From: Fratercula arctica
Taxonomy: Eukaryota; Chordata; Aves; Charadriiformes; Alcidae
Length of the DNA stretch: 64,000 bases
Reading direction: 5' to 3'
NCBI GenBank assembly: GCA_947846985.1
Contig: CANTUZ010000005.1
Coordinates: 5,130,001-5,194,000, forward strand
The notes under the pieces were generated by a model. It did not search any database. It was not told where the DNA came from and saw only the letters and a program-made list of their open reading frames with translations. Each line of letters starts with the position of its first letter. Position 1 is the stretch's first letter. The translations under genes were made by a program, and so were the position numbers. Of this stretch, positions 21,707 to 32,379 are shown piece after piece.

Positions 21707-24700
21707 CCCTTTGTTGATTACAAAGGGAGGTAAAAGCAGCACACCTAGCACTTGTGCATGATCAGTAAAAGCGCTCCTGTGAGGTCCTGACTACTCTGCT
21801 GGGCTTTCCCTGGTGTTATATCGCTGTCATGTGAGTTGGGAAAGCAATGCTGTTATGGTTTTTGGTGTTTGAAGGATTTCATTTATTTAGATCAGGTTCA
21901 ATCCTGGTTGAAAAATACAATAGCCCTAGAGATGTACATCTAAGATTATTTAATACCAAGGGCTGGCAGAAGGGTTGATCTTCTACACCTCCTTCCCATC
22001 CTCGCTGGGCATTTCTGCCAGGTATGCTTCTGATGCAGTGGTGAGGCAGTTCTAGGTGTCAGACCAGCTGAGATCAAAGCAAATCAAGATAACTGCTCAG
22101 TTTTCTGCTCTTCAAACTGATCACTCTGGGCCCAGATATGTGCCAATGCACGTGCGTGGGTTGGGAAGGAGAGGAGGAAACACAACCAGGAGTGAGATCC
22201 TGTCTTGTTCCTCTTGACAATAGTAGACCCTATAGCCGTTGTGTCAAACTCTACCTTAATCTTCCTGGGCAAAGATTTTTAAATGCCATCAGCGTTTTTG
22301 AGGACTGAACTTGGGTCTCTTCAAAGAAGGCTGGTTTTAATTCGGATGGGGGGTTAGCACTGGCAGTTGCCTGCCTTTCATGAGCCTGAGCCTTCTGGTT
22401 GCTTCTCGAAACTATGGTCTTACATCTCGGGAGCTATTTCTTTAAGATGATTGTAATGTTCAAACTTTCCTGGCGGATGGGTGTTGTTCTGAAGAGGGGA
22501 TTGAATTTTTTAATTTTTTTTTGGGGGGGGGGGGGGACGGGGGGACTCAACTGTGACATTCTCAAGCTCAAGGATGTGTTCTTCACTGTTGTTAGGAAAG
22601 ACAGTGGAATAAACCTGCTTTCCTGCATGTAGTGTTACTATTTCTGGCTTATTAGATGATTTCTATATTTATGGATAAGTGTTTTTTCTATGGGCAGAGG
22701 GCAGTATTGGTGCAGTGCTCCCAGTGCTGGAGGTTGCCTTTCTTGTCTACCCCAGCTGTGGCACAGGTGAAAACACTTCCAGCTCCCCCACTTGTGCCCG
22801 GCACTGATTGAGCAGCTTTTCCGCTGGGCAAGGGGACTGGAGGGGTGCCACCATGGAGCCCCACACATCCCAGGCATGGAGGATGCTGCCGTACAGCTCT
22901 GCGAGTAACAACAGCACAGACTCCCTGAGAAACTGATTTATTGTCTTTTCTTCCCCCATCCAAAAGCCACTCTCCCATGCCAGGGGAGATCAGAGTTACG
23001 GCAGGCACAGATGTTGAACCAGCTGGTTTCTTAAGGGGTAAAATAATTGAGAATTTGCTGCCCTGAGCTCACAGTCACCAAAGATAAATCCCCCTCTCCG
23101 CGTTTCCTGTTCCCCAGTGTCAGATATTTCCATCCTGGCTGTGAGAAGAAGGACATACAAGACCACTCTGGGCCACCAGGTCTTTAAAAAGACCACTTTA
23201 ATATCATAAAGCAGCAGTTGTTATGGGAGTGCATGACATCCAGGACTACTTTGTTCCAGAGTTTCAAAAACTATAGATTCTACTAGTCAATATGGAAATC
23301 TTTCCATCTCTGAAGGTAGGAAAGGCTTCTTAATCACCTTTCCTCTTTCCCCAAAGCACACGGAGAGTTGCATAAAAAATTAATATATTAAAAAATAATT
23401 TACAGGGCCAGCAGTTCTGTATTGGCCTCACTAAGATTAGCTAACTTCATGGAATAGGGAAAGGTGGCCTCTGACACTCTTAACAGCAAATTATGATACA
23501 GTTTGCTCTTAGAAGTACACCCAAGCTGAACTCCCAGTGTCCTGCACAGCAGGAACAAGCCCAGTTCTCATCAGGTACTCCTAAAACAGCTGGAATCTCT
23601 CCCCATTTGAGGTAAGCGAATAACAGTATGCATCCGACATAAGACCTCAGAAAGGGCAGCTCTTCTGCAGGACTTCCCTTGGCACAGATGTCCCGCATGA
23701 GCCATCGCATGGTAGCTGTGAGCTCTGGCTTCACCCTCAGAGTATAAAATGGAAGCCTTTGGTAGGAAGGCTCTTTTCATGCAAGCTTTGGATGTAGTCT
23801 AGCAGCTGTTGGTAAGTAAAAAAAGCTAAAGCAACTCTTTAATGTCGTATTAAGGTATTCCTGAATCTCAAATGGTTGTGCTTGGTGGTCATACAATGTT
23901 CTTTTTGCTATGAAAAGGACCCTTAGAAGGTGGGGGTGTGTGTAAGAGTAAGATAGATAAATGTTGTATTTCAGGTAAGGGTTTTCCCCTGTTAAATGGC
24001 AATTCCAGGTTATTTTTCCTTTACTAAGGCTATTTGTCTGGCAGAATAAGATGTAATAGTCCTAGTGCCGAAGGCAGTAGTCTGAAATAATTGGTTTTGG
24101 TAACATTCTGAGTGCAGACAAGCTGTAAAGAGCAGAGGGTATAAGTAGTTTCTGTTGAACACTGGATTTGTATAAGCAATACCTGTTCTTGTTTTGAATG
24201 TGCTCCTTTCTTGAGTATTGTGGTCTGTGTGGTGGTGCCTGTGGTCTCTGGAGTAGCCTATGAATTTTGAAATAAAATACATGGTTTGAATTAAATCTGT
24301 CCTTATAAGTTACCGAGCTATGGTCTTACGCGCACGGGACTAGTAAAATTTGACTTACAAATAATTGTCCTGGGATGCTCTATCACTTAAAAGGGCAACG
24401 GATGGAAAACAATACATCCTTTAGCATATACGCTGTTGATGATGTACGTAACCGCTCTCTTATTCAAGCCTGTATGAGCAGTTAGGTAGATTGCGTCAGT
24501 TGCTGCTTAATGCACCTTTTTGTGATGTTTTAGGTACGCTTGGGAGATGGGCTGCTTTTTTGGAAAAGCTTTTTTTTTTTTTTTTAAACAAAGCAACCTT
24601 TATGCTGTTTCACTTTCTTTAGTGTTTTGTGGGATAAACTCTGCCCTGTCTCAGGTGTGTGTTATCAATTGCTAATGGCTGTAAGGGGTAGGAGATGATT

Positions 24701-24744
24701 AAAGTGACAAGGTGTCCCAAATTAGGTGTGTCCAGTTTCCTAAC
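21707..24744. other. Intergenic stretch between CR1 copies
   Basis: About 3 kb with no recognised gene. It includes a T9/G14 homopolymer junction at about 22514-22536 and a T run at about 24570-24585. Confidence 0.45.
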
Positions 24745-24935
24745 TGGAGAGTAGCTGGAGACGTGGAACAGGCTTCCTAGAGGGGTTGGTTGATGCCCCA
24801 AGCCTGGCAGTGTTTAAGAGGCATTTGGACGATGTCCTTAATAATATGCTTTAACTTCTGGTCAGCCCTGGTGCGGTCAGGCAGTTGGACTAGGTGATTG
24901 TCGGTGGTCTCTTCCAACTAATCGTTCTCTCCTCC
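24745..24935 (+). mobile_element. CR1 LINE 3' fragment, sense
   Basis: The blocks GGAACAGGCTTCCTAGAGG, AGTGTTTAAGAGGCATTTGG and GTTGGACTAGGTGATTG, then GGTCTCTTCCAACTAATCG, follow the usual order of a CR1 3' terminus. It is diverged and truncated. Confidence 0.8.
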
Positions 24936-25654
24936 CTTTCATGCCTTTCCTTGTGGCTGTGACGCTGTAGTGAAGTGGAGCTTGAAGGGATAGCGGTGTT
25001 CAGGTGATGTCTGCTGCGTTTATTTTTGTTGTTTTGGCATGTCATGAGTGGTGGGCATTAGTCAGGGTCTGTGGAGTGGAAAATAACTAACTTTGTAATG
25101 AAATCTCTTTCACAAGAACTCCGCTACCTGTATGCGAGCAGGAAAACATTGATGTTTCTGTAGTGTGTGTTTGTATCTAAAACAGAAATATGCAAGTAGT
25201 TAGGTATTTGCCTTGCATCGTAGAAGTGATCCTTGACTGGACTTAAGGTTGAAGAGTTGTCTTAAGTCTATCTCTTTCATTCTATTTCTCTAGCCCATAA
25301 GAATAGTCTAATCACACGCTCCCAGCCTACAAACTGTCATATCTTAACAGGGTGATGCAGGGCAAGTGTCCACCATGACCTACCTGGGCAATAACTGGAA
25401 GGAAGGAGCGGAGTCAGAAGGTCTTTAGAGGGGAGTAACTGCAGAAAACCTTTGATCCTCTGGTTGAGTCACTCCCTACTTAAAAGGCAGGCAGATATTT
25501 TTGTAAGGCTATTTAATTTGAAGCTGATAAATTCTCATTGAATCACCATACTGTTGCTAAAACGCACTTCTCTTTTCTTTCTCTGTTTGGCCCCAGACAC
25601 AATCTACAACAACCTGTAGGCAGGAATCGAGTATTGCTGAATGACCAAGCTTGG
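24936..25654. other. Stretch between the CR1 fragment and the DBX1 3' end
   Basis: About 0.7 kb. I see no gene or repeat that I recognise. Confidence 0.4.
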
Positions 25655-26740
25655 AAATCTACTTTTTCTTTTTATTTGGCAATCATTCGCTTTATTATAT
25701 ATACATATTTAAAGTCTGTACATGGTAAAATACAAAATAAAAGCGTTTCTTTATAAGTTACAAAATTAAACAGCTACATTTTTCTGTAGTTTAGCCGCCA
25801 TTTAATTAAAAAAAGGAGAGAAATCTTGCTGAGCCATCGTTATATTCATTCACAATAACCTTGGTATAAAACATCCATACAGAGTAAGTGTACAAAATAG
25901 TGTACAGTTCATATAAGCTGTGCAAAGACAGCAAAGTTCAGTCAAAAAAAAAAAAAAATCAAAGAGGCACATCCACATTCCTCTGTCCACACCATGGATA
26001 GCAGAAGCAAAGCGGAAAAGGAAGCACAAGCCTGTGGGCAAAAAGGTGGGTTAGACAGTGCTTCTAATAGAATATTGATGCATAAATTAAAATGAAAAAC
26101 ATATAAATACGTAAGGTCTCCATTACACAAGGCACACTTGCATTATACCTTAGTCATTCCAGGGATTTCAACAGGGCTGTTGCCCGAGTATCACGCTATT
26201 TGGGGTGAGGACGGAGGCAGCGTTTGATCTGGGTCCCTCAAGAATGTTATTTAATTTTGGAGGAAAGGGTTGCTACATCAGACCTGTTTTCAGGGGTTTG
26301 AAATCTTAATAGTAGCTGGGAATTACCTTGAAAGGTAGTAAAAATGGCCACAGCATCTATGTTGTATTTTTTTGTTGTTTCCTATCTGGGAGAAAAAAAG
26401 CTTCCTTCTCAAGAGGCTATACTTTCCTCCCTGCTGTAGAGCAAGGAGCTGCCTGTTGCTTGCTCTCAGGAGAAGGTAGCTAATTGAGCAAATGTTGATT
26501 GTTAAGCAGAGAGAGAGTTATGAAAAGGCTAGCAGATGCTATGACTATGAAAACCTCCACATGGGGCAGAAAAATGAGGAATATGTATAACTAGAAAGCC
26601 TTGCAGCTATGTGATAAAGAACCTGCACTGGAGAAGCACGTGGACATTTGGGTGGGACATCACCTCTTCAATTTATAGCACTCTGTTTTATTTACATCTT
26701 TGCAATGTCCCCATGTGATGGTAGGGGCAGACAGGGTGAT
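25655..26740 (-). other. DBX1: Probable DBX1 3' UTR
   Basis: It lies directly downstream of the DBX1 stop on the - strand. Its AT-rich texture continues for about 1.1 kb to - strand AATAAA hexamers at 25691-25696 and 25671-25676. A closer AATAAA at about 26688-26693 would give a very short UTR. The end is inferred from signals only. Confidence 0.45.
25671..25696 (-). terminator. Candidate DBX1 poly(A) signals
   Basis: TTTATT on the + strand at 25671-25676 and 25691-25696 reads AATAAA on the - strand, about 1 kb after the DBX1 stop. Confidence 0.4.
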
Positions 26741-27118
26741 CTAAGAGACTGTTATTTCCTCCTCTTCCTCTTCCCCTTCATCATCCTCTTCCTCTGAGTC
26801 TGAGAAGTCTGAAGGTTTGCTGGGGCTGCTAGAATGGGATGGAGAAGGAGACATCTGGGAGTCCAGTCTGTCCCTCAAGTGCAGATGTTCTGGGGACTGG
26901 TGGTAGGTTAAGGGATGCCGAGGGCTGGGTGGGCACACAGGGGGAACCTCCTCCTCCTCTTCCTCCTCTCCTGAACACTTCTTCCCTACGTCACTGAGGT
27001 CTGGGTGAGGGTTGAACTTGGTGGGTAGGGTCTGTTCTCTGCAGCCACCAGAAGAGAGGAGCTCTCTTTCTTTCGAGTTTCTCCACTTCATCCTCCTGTT
27101 CTGGAACCAGATCTTCAC
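26741..27118 (-). CDS. DBX1: DBX1 coding exon 4, recognition helix and acidic tail
   Basis: The acceptor is CCCTCTCTAG on the - strand. The exon begins with codon GTG (Val221 of the spliced protein, not a start) and reads VKIWFQNRRMKWRNSKEREL. It ends with an acidic run (EEEDDEGEEEEEE) and ITVS, then TAG at 26743-26741. An additional Glu run sits mid-exon. Confidence 0.97.
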   Translation of the reverse strand: MKIWFQNRRMKWRNSKERELLSSGGCREQTLPTKFNPHPDLSDVGKKCSGEEEEEEEVPPVCPPSPRHPLTYHQSPEHLHLRDRLDSQMSPSPSHSSSPSKPSDFSDSEEEDDEGEEEEEEITVS

Positions 27119-30100
27119 CTAGAGAGGGGAAAACCACCCCAGAAATGAAGCAGTTCAGTAAAACAAGGACCAAGAAAGGCCTTTTGGTTGCACCCTTGAA
27201 ACCTTGCTCATGCCTATAATGAAGCTAACAGGAACCACAGCACCTGATCTTTGAGGACCCTAGGAGAGGGACTGGGGGCCAATAAGGCCATGGTCTGTCC
27301 TGACCTACTTGCCCAGCTGAGAATTGAGGTGCTTTCTTGGCTCCATGCATGCTCATGGCCCAGTAACTTGCTTTGGGCTTTCTCCTTGTCATGGGCCAGT
27401 TCTCCCTGCTCCTGTCCCCTTCTTTCAAGCTGCCCCCAGGGATGGAGGGTCCAGCTCCCCGCACCCCTTCTGCCCTCCCCACCCAGTGCCCTTCTCACCT
27501 GCGAGTCCTTGAGGCCCAGCTTGGCTGCCAACTTCTTTCTATCGGGTTTGCTGATGTACTTCTGCTTCTGGAACATCTTCTCCAGCGCCTTGCGTTGCAC
27601 ATCGGAGAAGACGGCGCGACGTAGCATGCCACGGCGGGGCTTGCCGCGGGCGGCCAGTGGCCAGGAGAAGGTGCCGGGGATGGGGACCACGGCAGAGGTG
27701 GCTGCCGAGGGGAAACACAGCACTGAGCAGAGCGGGACTGGACCCCACCACCCCCTCCTTGCCCTTCGGGTGGGCACCCATCGACCTGGGGCTGTGAAAA
27801 GGAGCTTTAGGCTTAACTAAGTGCCCCCCTTTCAGCCCGTGATCACTGGGATTAGATCTATCAATTCAAACGTGTAAAATGGATCAATAGTGGCTGGTTT
27901 TGTTGGGAGATTCAAAGGTCTCCGGCCTGAAAAGGCAAAGTGAGGCGTACCGGCTAAGATAGAGGTATAATAAAAAAGCTTTCTCTCCCACTCAGAAGCA
28001 TTTGATTATTTTTTTTTTCAGGCGCTTTTATCATTTCAGATGCTTTATTATGCTTGAGATGAAAATGAGGACTTTTCTGATTCTGAACAAAACCACTCCT
28101 CTTCAGATGCAGTTTTGATCAATCAGTATTCATCTTTTTATATTAATCTCTTCTCCCTCCCCTCCAAAGTTGGAGAATTCAAGCCGAAGACATGAAAAGT
28201 AACAGCTAATTAGCACATTGCCTTGTTCCCAATGGCATTGGTATGATAAAAAGGGCAGAGTTTCGTCTTTAAAAAAAAAAAGGGGGGGGGGGGGGGAACC
28301 TCCCCAAGAGAGACAGAGATGCTAATGAAGCGTGAATGGTAATTGTGTAGTAATGAACTAACAGAAAAAGACTGAGGACAAGCAGCTAACGCCATATATT
28401 ATTGGAACAAAAGAGATTTACACTTTCAAACTAAACACAACGGCATGCCAAGCTCCTCGGGAGAATACTGATGGCACAATCGTCTCTTTCCCCAAATCAT
28501 TTTCATTAAATGGACATGAAAAGCTATTTATAAAGCTCAAGTTGTTTTTGTTAGGCTATTCACATGCTGGAGAAAGGAAGCAAATTCCATTATCCGAAGG
28601 ATGAATGGAAGAGCTTGGGTTATTTTTTTTCCTCTCTCCCTTTCCCTGTTTTCTTTTTAAATTAATAGCTTGTTTGTGTAATTAGATTTTTTTTTTAATT
28701 GTTCTCTCTGCATCATAACACTTCAGCGCCGTCGTAGCCCCGGTAGCCTGCTTGCTCGCCCAGACCGTGACGTTTGAACACCGCTGACGGTCTAAACGAG
28801 AAGCGATGAAGTGGGAGACCCAAGGTGAAGGAGGGGAGGAGGGTTAGTACGCGGTGAAGAAGGAGGAGGAGGGAAGTCAAGCCGCGCCCGCGGTACCCTC
28901 AATCCGCCTGTAAACCCAGCAACCCGACGGGGGCGGAAAGATTTGGGGAAGGGGGAGGAATGGGAAGGGGAACAGGGCGGGGAGCAGCTTTGCAGGGGAG
29001 CTCTGCCTCCCTCCGCCTGCGCGGAGCGCGTCCGCCGGGGCTGCGCGGGCGCGGAGCGCGGGCGGCGGCGGGAGCTGACCGCTCCCTTCGTGGTGCTGAA
29101 AGCGGCGGCGCGGCCCCGTGACGGGACGGGCTGCGTGGGAGGAGGGGGACCCGCCTCGCCTCGGGACCGTGACAATCCCGGCTAATTTGCCGATCAGCGG
29201 GGGGAGCGGGCAGGGAATGTCAAGCAGTCACTGCCTGTGCTAAATCGGGCATCAAATTGGCGCGACTGATGCTTGAATGTTGTACTCCCTCCAACCTCTG
29301 AACTAGAGCATAACCCCCAGGGGAGGATACGGGAAAGGGGGGGGGGAGGGGGGACGACGACATGGAGAAATATCACCGGGGTCCGCCCGGAGAGAGAGGG
29401 ACTTTTAGAGACCTACCTGGGAAATAGGAAGATCTGATAAAGGGCTGGAAGGATCCTTCAAAGTACGGAAAGGAGAAGGTCTTGGGAGGGACGCTCTGAA
29501 GCAACGCAGGGGACGTTTCTAGTGAATAAATAAAAATGAAATTAAGCAGAGGGTTTCCACCGGTTGGACTCGACCGACGGCACGGCTGGGTCTGTCGCTT
29601 GGACTGGGAACCACTGCGGTGGTACTTTTCTCCCCGCCCAAAAAAAAGTCAAACTGAGCTCGGAACTGCCTAGGAAAAGCGGCATTTTTGCTGCGAGGGT
29701 TTTGCCAGGAAAGTGGCCCCCGGGATGGCAGAGTCACCCGGGAGACCCCGGCGGTGGGACCCCCCCGCTGCCTGATCCTCCCGCCTGTCCTGCGGCCGCT
29801 CTAAGGGCGGCGGAGCGGGACTAGCACCCAGCCAGCGCTCGCCCTTAAATACCGGTAATGCCGGAGGGCTCCGCAGCTCGCTACTCGGTCCTCCCTCCCC
29901 TTCCTAAACCGTCTCCCTCCTCTCCATCCCCCTTCCCCGCCACCACCTCGCTCCTGCAGGCGGTGGGTTCCGCGGAGCCCCGGAGCGGGGGGTCGGGAAC
30001 GGGGGCCGCTTACCGGTGCGGGGGGCGGAGGAGAGGATGGCGTTGACCCCAAACTTCAGGAAAGTGGAGTCGCTGCTGGCTGTCTGTGGCGAACAGATCC

Positions 30101-30368
30101 TTCTGGAGCCGGCGGCGGTGGTGGAGCTGGCGAGCTCCGGCGTCCCGGAGTCCGTCCTGGTGGCCGAGGTCGGGGGGGACATGCTGGGCGGGGGGCCAGT
30201 CCTGGGCAGGTAACCGGTGGGCCTGCTGATCCGGATCAAATCTTCCACCAGGAAGCTGGAATGGCTAGAAAAAGCTGACTGCAGCGACTGAGGCAAGGTG
30301 AGGGTGGGGGTCGGCCGCAGGAGGCTGGGGTAGACGGCCGGGGGGGCGATGAGGCTGGGGAACATCAT
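26741..30368 (-). CDS. DBX1: Developing brain homeobox 1, complete coding region in four exons
   Basis: Exons in coding order are 30368-30014, 29518-29417, 27701-27499 and 27118-26741. They total 1038 nt, giving 345 residues plus TAG, close to the mammalian length. The start is the first of two adjacent ATGs (MMFPSL...), as in mammalian DBX1 as I recall it. Residues about 38-46 (SFLVEDLIR) form an eh1-like Groucho-binding motif. Residues about 177-236 are the homeodomain, with the recognition helix VKIWFQNRRMKW split by an intron after Gln220. The C-terminus is acidic and Ser/Pro-rich. DBX1 is a nuclear DNA-binding repressor that sets the V0 interneuron progenitor domain of the ventral neural tube (established). 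It is convergent with NAV2, as in human. The exon 2/exon 3 junction restores SYFPATSAVVPIPG. Confidence 0.97.
27119..27498 (-). other. DBX1 intron 3
   Basis: A 380-bp intron inside the homeodomain, after homeodomain position 44. Nothing else seen. Confidence 0.85.
27499..27701 (-). CDS. DBX1: DBX1 coding exon 3, first two thirds of the homeodomain
   Basis: The acceptor is CCCTCGGCAG and the donor is TCGCAG|GTGAGA on the - strand; 203 nt. It encodes ATSAVVPIPGTFSWPLAARG, then KPRRGMLRRAVFSDVQRKAL and on to LGLKDSQ. It covers helices 1 and 2 of the homeodomain. Confidence 0.97.
27702..29416 (-). other. DBX1 intron 2
   Basis: About 1.7 kb. The 28140-28720 part is AT-rich with several TAAT/ATTA cores, plausibly an intronic enhancer (inference). 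An A11/G15 homopolymer junction lies at 28271-28296. The 28720-29200 part is CpG-rich. Confidence 0.7.
29417..29518 (-). CDS. DBX1: DBX1 coding exon 2
   Basis: The 102-nt exon sits between acceptor TTTATTCACTAG and donor TTCCCAG|GTAGGT on the - strand. Phase 1 on both sides joins exons 1 and 3. It encodes ETSPALLQSVPPKTF, then FPYFEGSFQPFIRSSYFP. It is too short to appear as a simple ORF and was found by reading the - strand. Confidence 0.95.
29519..30013 (-). other. DBX1 intron 1
   Basis: About 0.5 kb, GC-rich, with no coding content of its own. Confidence 0.8.
30014..30368 (-). CDS. DBX1: DBX1 coding exon 1
   Basis: The ATG is at 30368 (context GCGATGATG). The donor on the - strand is CGCACCG|GTAAGC. 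The exon gives 118 codons plus one base. It encodes the N-terminus with the eh1-like SFLVEDLIR and ends FGVNAILSSAPRT, a DBX1 hallmark. Confidence 0.96.
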
Positions 30369-30525
30369 CGCAGGGGCCGTCCGCCGAGCAGGGCTGGGGC
30401 CGCTCGCTTGTTTGCTTGCTTGCTTTTCTTTTTTTTTTTTTTTTGTTTATTTGTTTGTTTTGTTTTTTGCTTTGCAAACCTCGTTTAGTAAAGATCCAGC
30501 GAGCGAGCCTGGCGGGGTTCTCTCT
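30369..30525 (-). other. Inferred DBX1 5' UTR with an A-rich low-complexity tract
   Basis: The stretch lies between the inferred start site and the ATG. On the mRNA strand, about 30411-30470 is a nearly pure A/AAAC/AAGC tract, unusual inside an otherwise GC-rich promoter region. Confidence 0.5.
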
Positions 30526-30548
30526 GCCCCTTCCTCCTGGACGATGGG

Positions 30549-30555
30549 TTTTATA
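30549..30555 (-). promoter_or_regulatory. TATA box of DBX1
   Basis: TTTTATA on the + strand reads TATAAAA on the - strand, 181-187 bp upstream of the DBX1 ATG. Transcription would start near 30520-30525 and give a 5' UTR of about 150 nt. Confidence 0.6.
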
Positions 30556-30559
30556 GTGG

Positions 30560-30900
30560 TCAGCCCCGCTGAGGCTCTTTCAAAAGTGACAGCCCCAACA
30601 ATGGGGTTCAACAAAGTTCTCCACTTGAGCTTCATTCAGGGCGAGCTCCGGGCTTCTCCATTGGTCCGGGGCTGCAATTTATGATTGGATTAGACTTCAT
30701 AAGCAACCGGGGCACAATGGCCCCGCCACAAAGAAAGTGTAGTCATCAATTTTGCATATTGACCGCCTCTTTGGAATACAGCGCTCCAAAGGCTCCCAGC
30801 AGGGTTTTGTTCAGAGGCAACACACACAGGCTAATTAAATGCCTATTTAAAAGTTTCGAATGACATCTTGCCTCGTAGAAAGGGAATTATTTAAAGAAAG
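30560..30900 (-). promoter_or_regulatory. DBX1 proximal promoter block with CCAAT, SOX-like and POU-like sites
   Basis: CCAAT boxes on the - strand lie at 30660-30664 and 30684-30688. ACAATGG (SOX core) occurs at 30598-30604 and 30714-30720. TTTGCATA (octamer-like) is at 30751-30758, and TAATTAAAT follows near 30830. This is the arrangement expected for SOX/POU-driven expression in neural progenitors; the motifs are seen, the function is inferred. Confidence 0.5.
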
Positions 30901-32320
30901 CACTAAATTTATTTGCCGCTCCCCTGCTGAGTTTAGGAAATAAATCAATAAATATTCATATAAACTTATCTGCGGGCTCTCAGAAAAGCACGGGTTTTGT
31001 GGAATGGAAAATACAAATTAGAAAACGTGGAACTAAGGTCTGAGGAGGGGGTGGAAATATTCGGAGAGCGGATCCCGTCGCGGTTTGAGCGTGTTCTGTC
31101 CCCTGCTATTAGTAAGCGGCAAAATTTGTGCGTGTAGTTGGGGTTATTTTTCTGTCTGCACGGCAAAGGTCCGGCAGAAAGTGAGTTTTGGGGTATCAAC
31201 CTCTACTTTCAGGACCCGAACTCCTTAAGAGTCTTGCGTATGTGTGCTCAGGTAAGAGGCTTGCCCAATTCGGACCGAAACGTAAGCTTTATTGTAGCCG
31301 GTAATAACTCTGCTGCGAGAAAAATCCGAACATCGAACATGAAAAAGATCTGAACAGCTTTGTGGGACCAGAGCAGCCCCCTCAGGTTCTCGATCTGTTG
31401 GCCCTCTTAAGCTCATCTACATTAAAAATAGGGGAAACGAAGGCGACGTTGTAGCATCGGGATCCTTTTGGCTACAAGTGGTCTGAGCTAGTCTCGGTTC
31501 TATCGGTATCGGTGACTCGAAGCCTTCTCGCCGCCGCCAAATTCACCTAAACTCGCTTTTTAGCTGCGGACGAGTGCAGAATTCCTGGAGGTGTATTCAC
31601 TTCGGTGCCGCAGAGCCCAAAGTCCCTCAGCTTTCGTGCGAGGGACAAATGACATCGTCTGACAGAAAAGTAGAAAGCGAGGATTTCTCTGTCAGAGAGG
31701 TTTTGTTCGTGGGGGCAAATATGGAAATAGGCGCAAGTGTAGTTAATTTCCTTTGGAGTTGGGTGATGAAAGCAACTATTGAGAGTGGTTTTACCTGATT
31801 TCTCTGTTAAAGACTATAACAGATGTGTTAAATGTCCTATGTTTTAAAAGCACCCTATTCAGTCCTTTGGTGTGGCTGAACCTTTGCAAGCAGAAGTGTG
31901 CAGTTCAACCATGCAGCCTTTATCCTATTAACCATGAACTAACTGTCACCTTCAGCTGTTTTCCCTTTTTACTTTTTAACACAAAGCTTTCTCAAAAATC
32001 TTATTAACCAGCTTTATTTCTCTCGATGGTTTTTGTCCGGACGTTTTGTGTTGATTATCTCCATGTCGATGCTTTAACCATTCAATAAAAGTGCATCTGC
32101 GATTTATATCACATTAGGGAAGAAAGAAAGTCTGTTAAACCTCTCCCTTGATTCAAATCAAAAAGTTATTTATTGGAGAGGACGAAATCAGCCCTCGAAA
32201 TTGTATGATCCTGACAAGCTTTCCCGGTGCTGTACGCCGGCCTCCAGCAGATGAGCATCTGCAGAAGGTTGACTTGGAAGATCTGAAAGCATCACTTTGA
32301 AATAAAACCTCGCTGGAGTT
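30901..32320. other. DBX1 upstream flank, no gene seen
   Basis: About 1.4 kb of moderately conserved-looking single-copy sequence with only short frames. No repeat recognised. Confidence 0.4.
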
Positions 32321-32379
32321 TCCCCCCCTCCCCCGCCCCAGTTTTGTTCATCTTGACGCTTAGCAGGTAAAGAAAAAAA

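Larger units (their letters stand above)
28720..30340. promoter_or_regulatory. CpG-rich region over DBX1 exons 1 and 2
   Basis: By eye CG dinucleotides are frequent (for example about 28890-29180 and 29740-30200) against a CG-poor background. This is typical of a developmental homeobox gene. Exact island limits would need a computed CpG ratio. Confidence 0.6.

Noticed and set aside
27214..27820. Open frames of 187-189 residues over DBX1 exon 3 on both strands
   Set aside because: The - strand frame reads through the exon 3 splice sites and the + strand frame is its shadow. The spliced DBX1 model explains the coding signal.
28792..29185. Overlapping frames on opposite strands in the CpG-rich part of DBX1 intron 2
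   Set aside because: GC-rich chance frames with no splice context or family resemblance.
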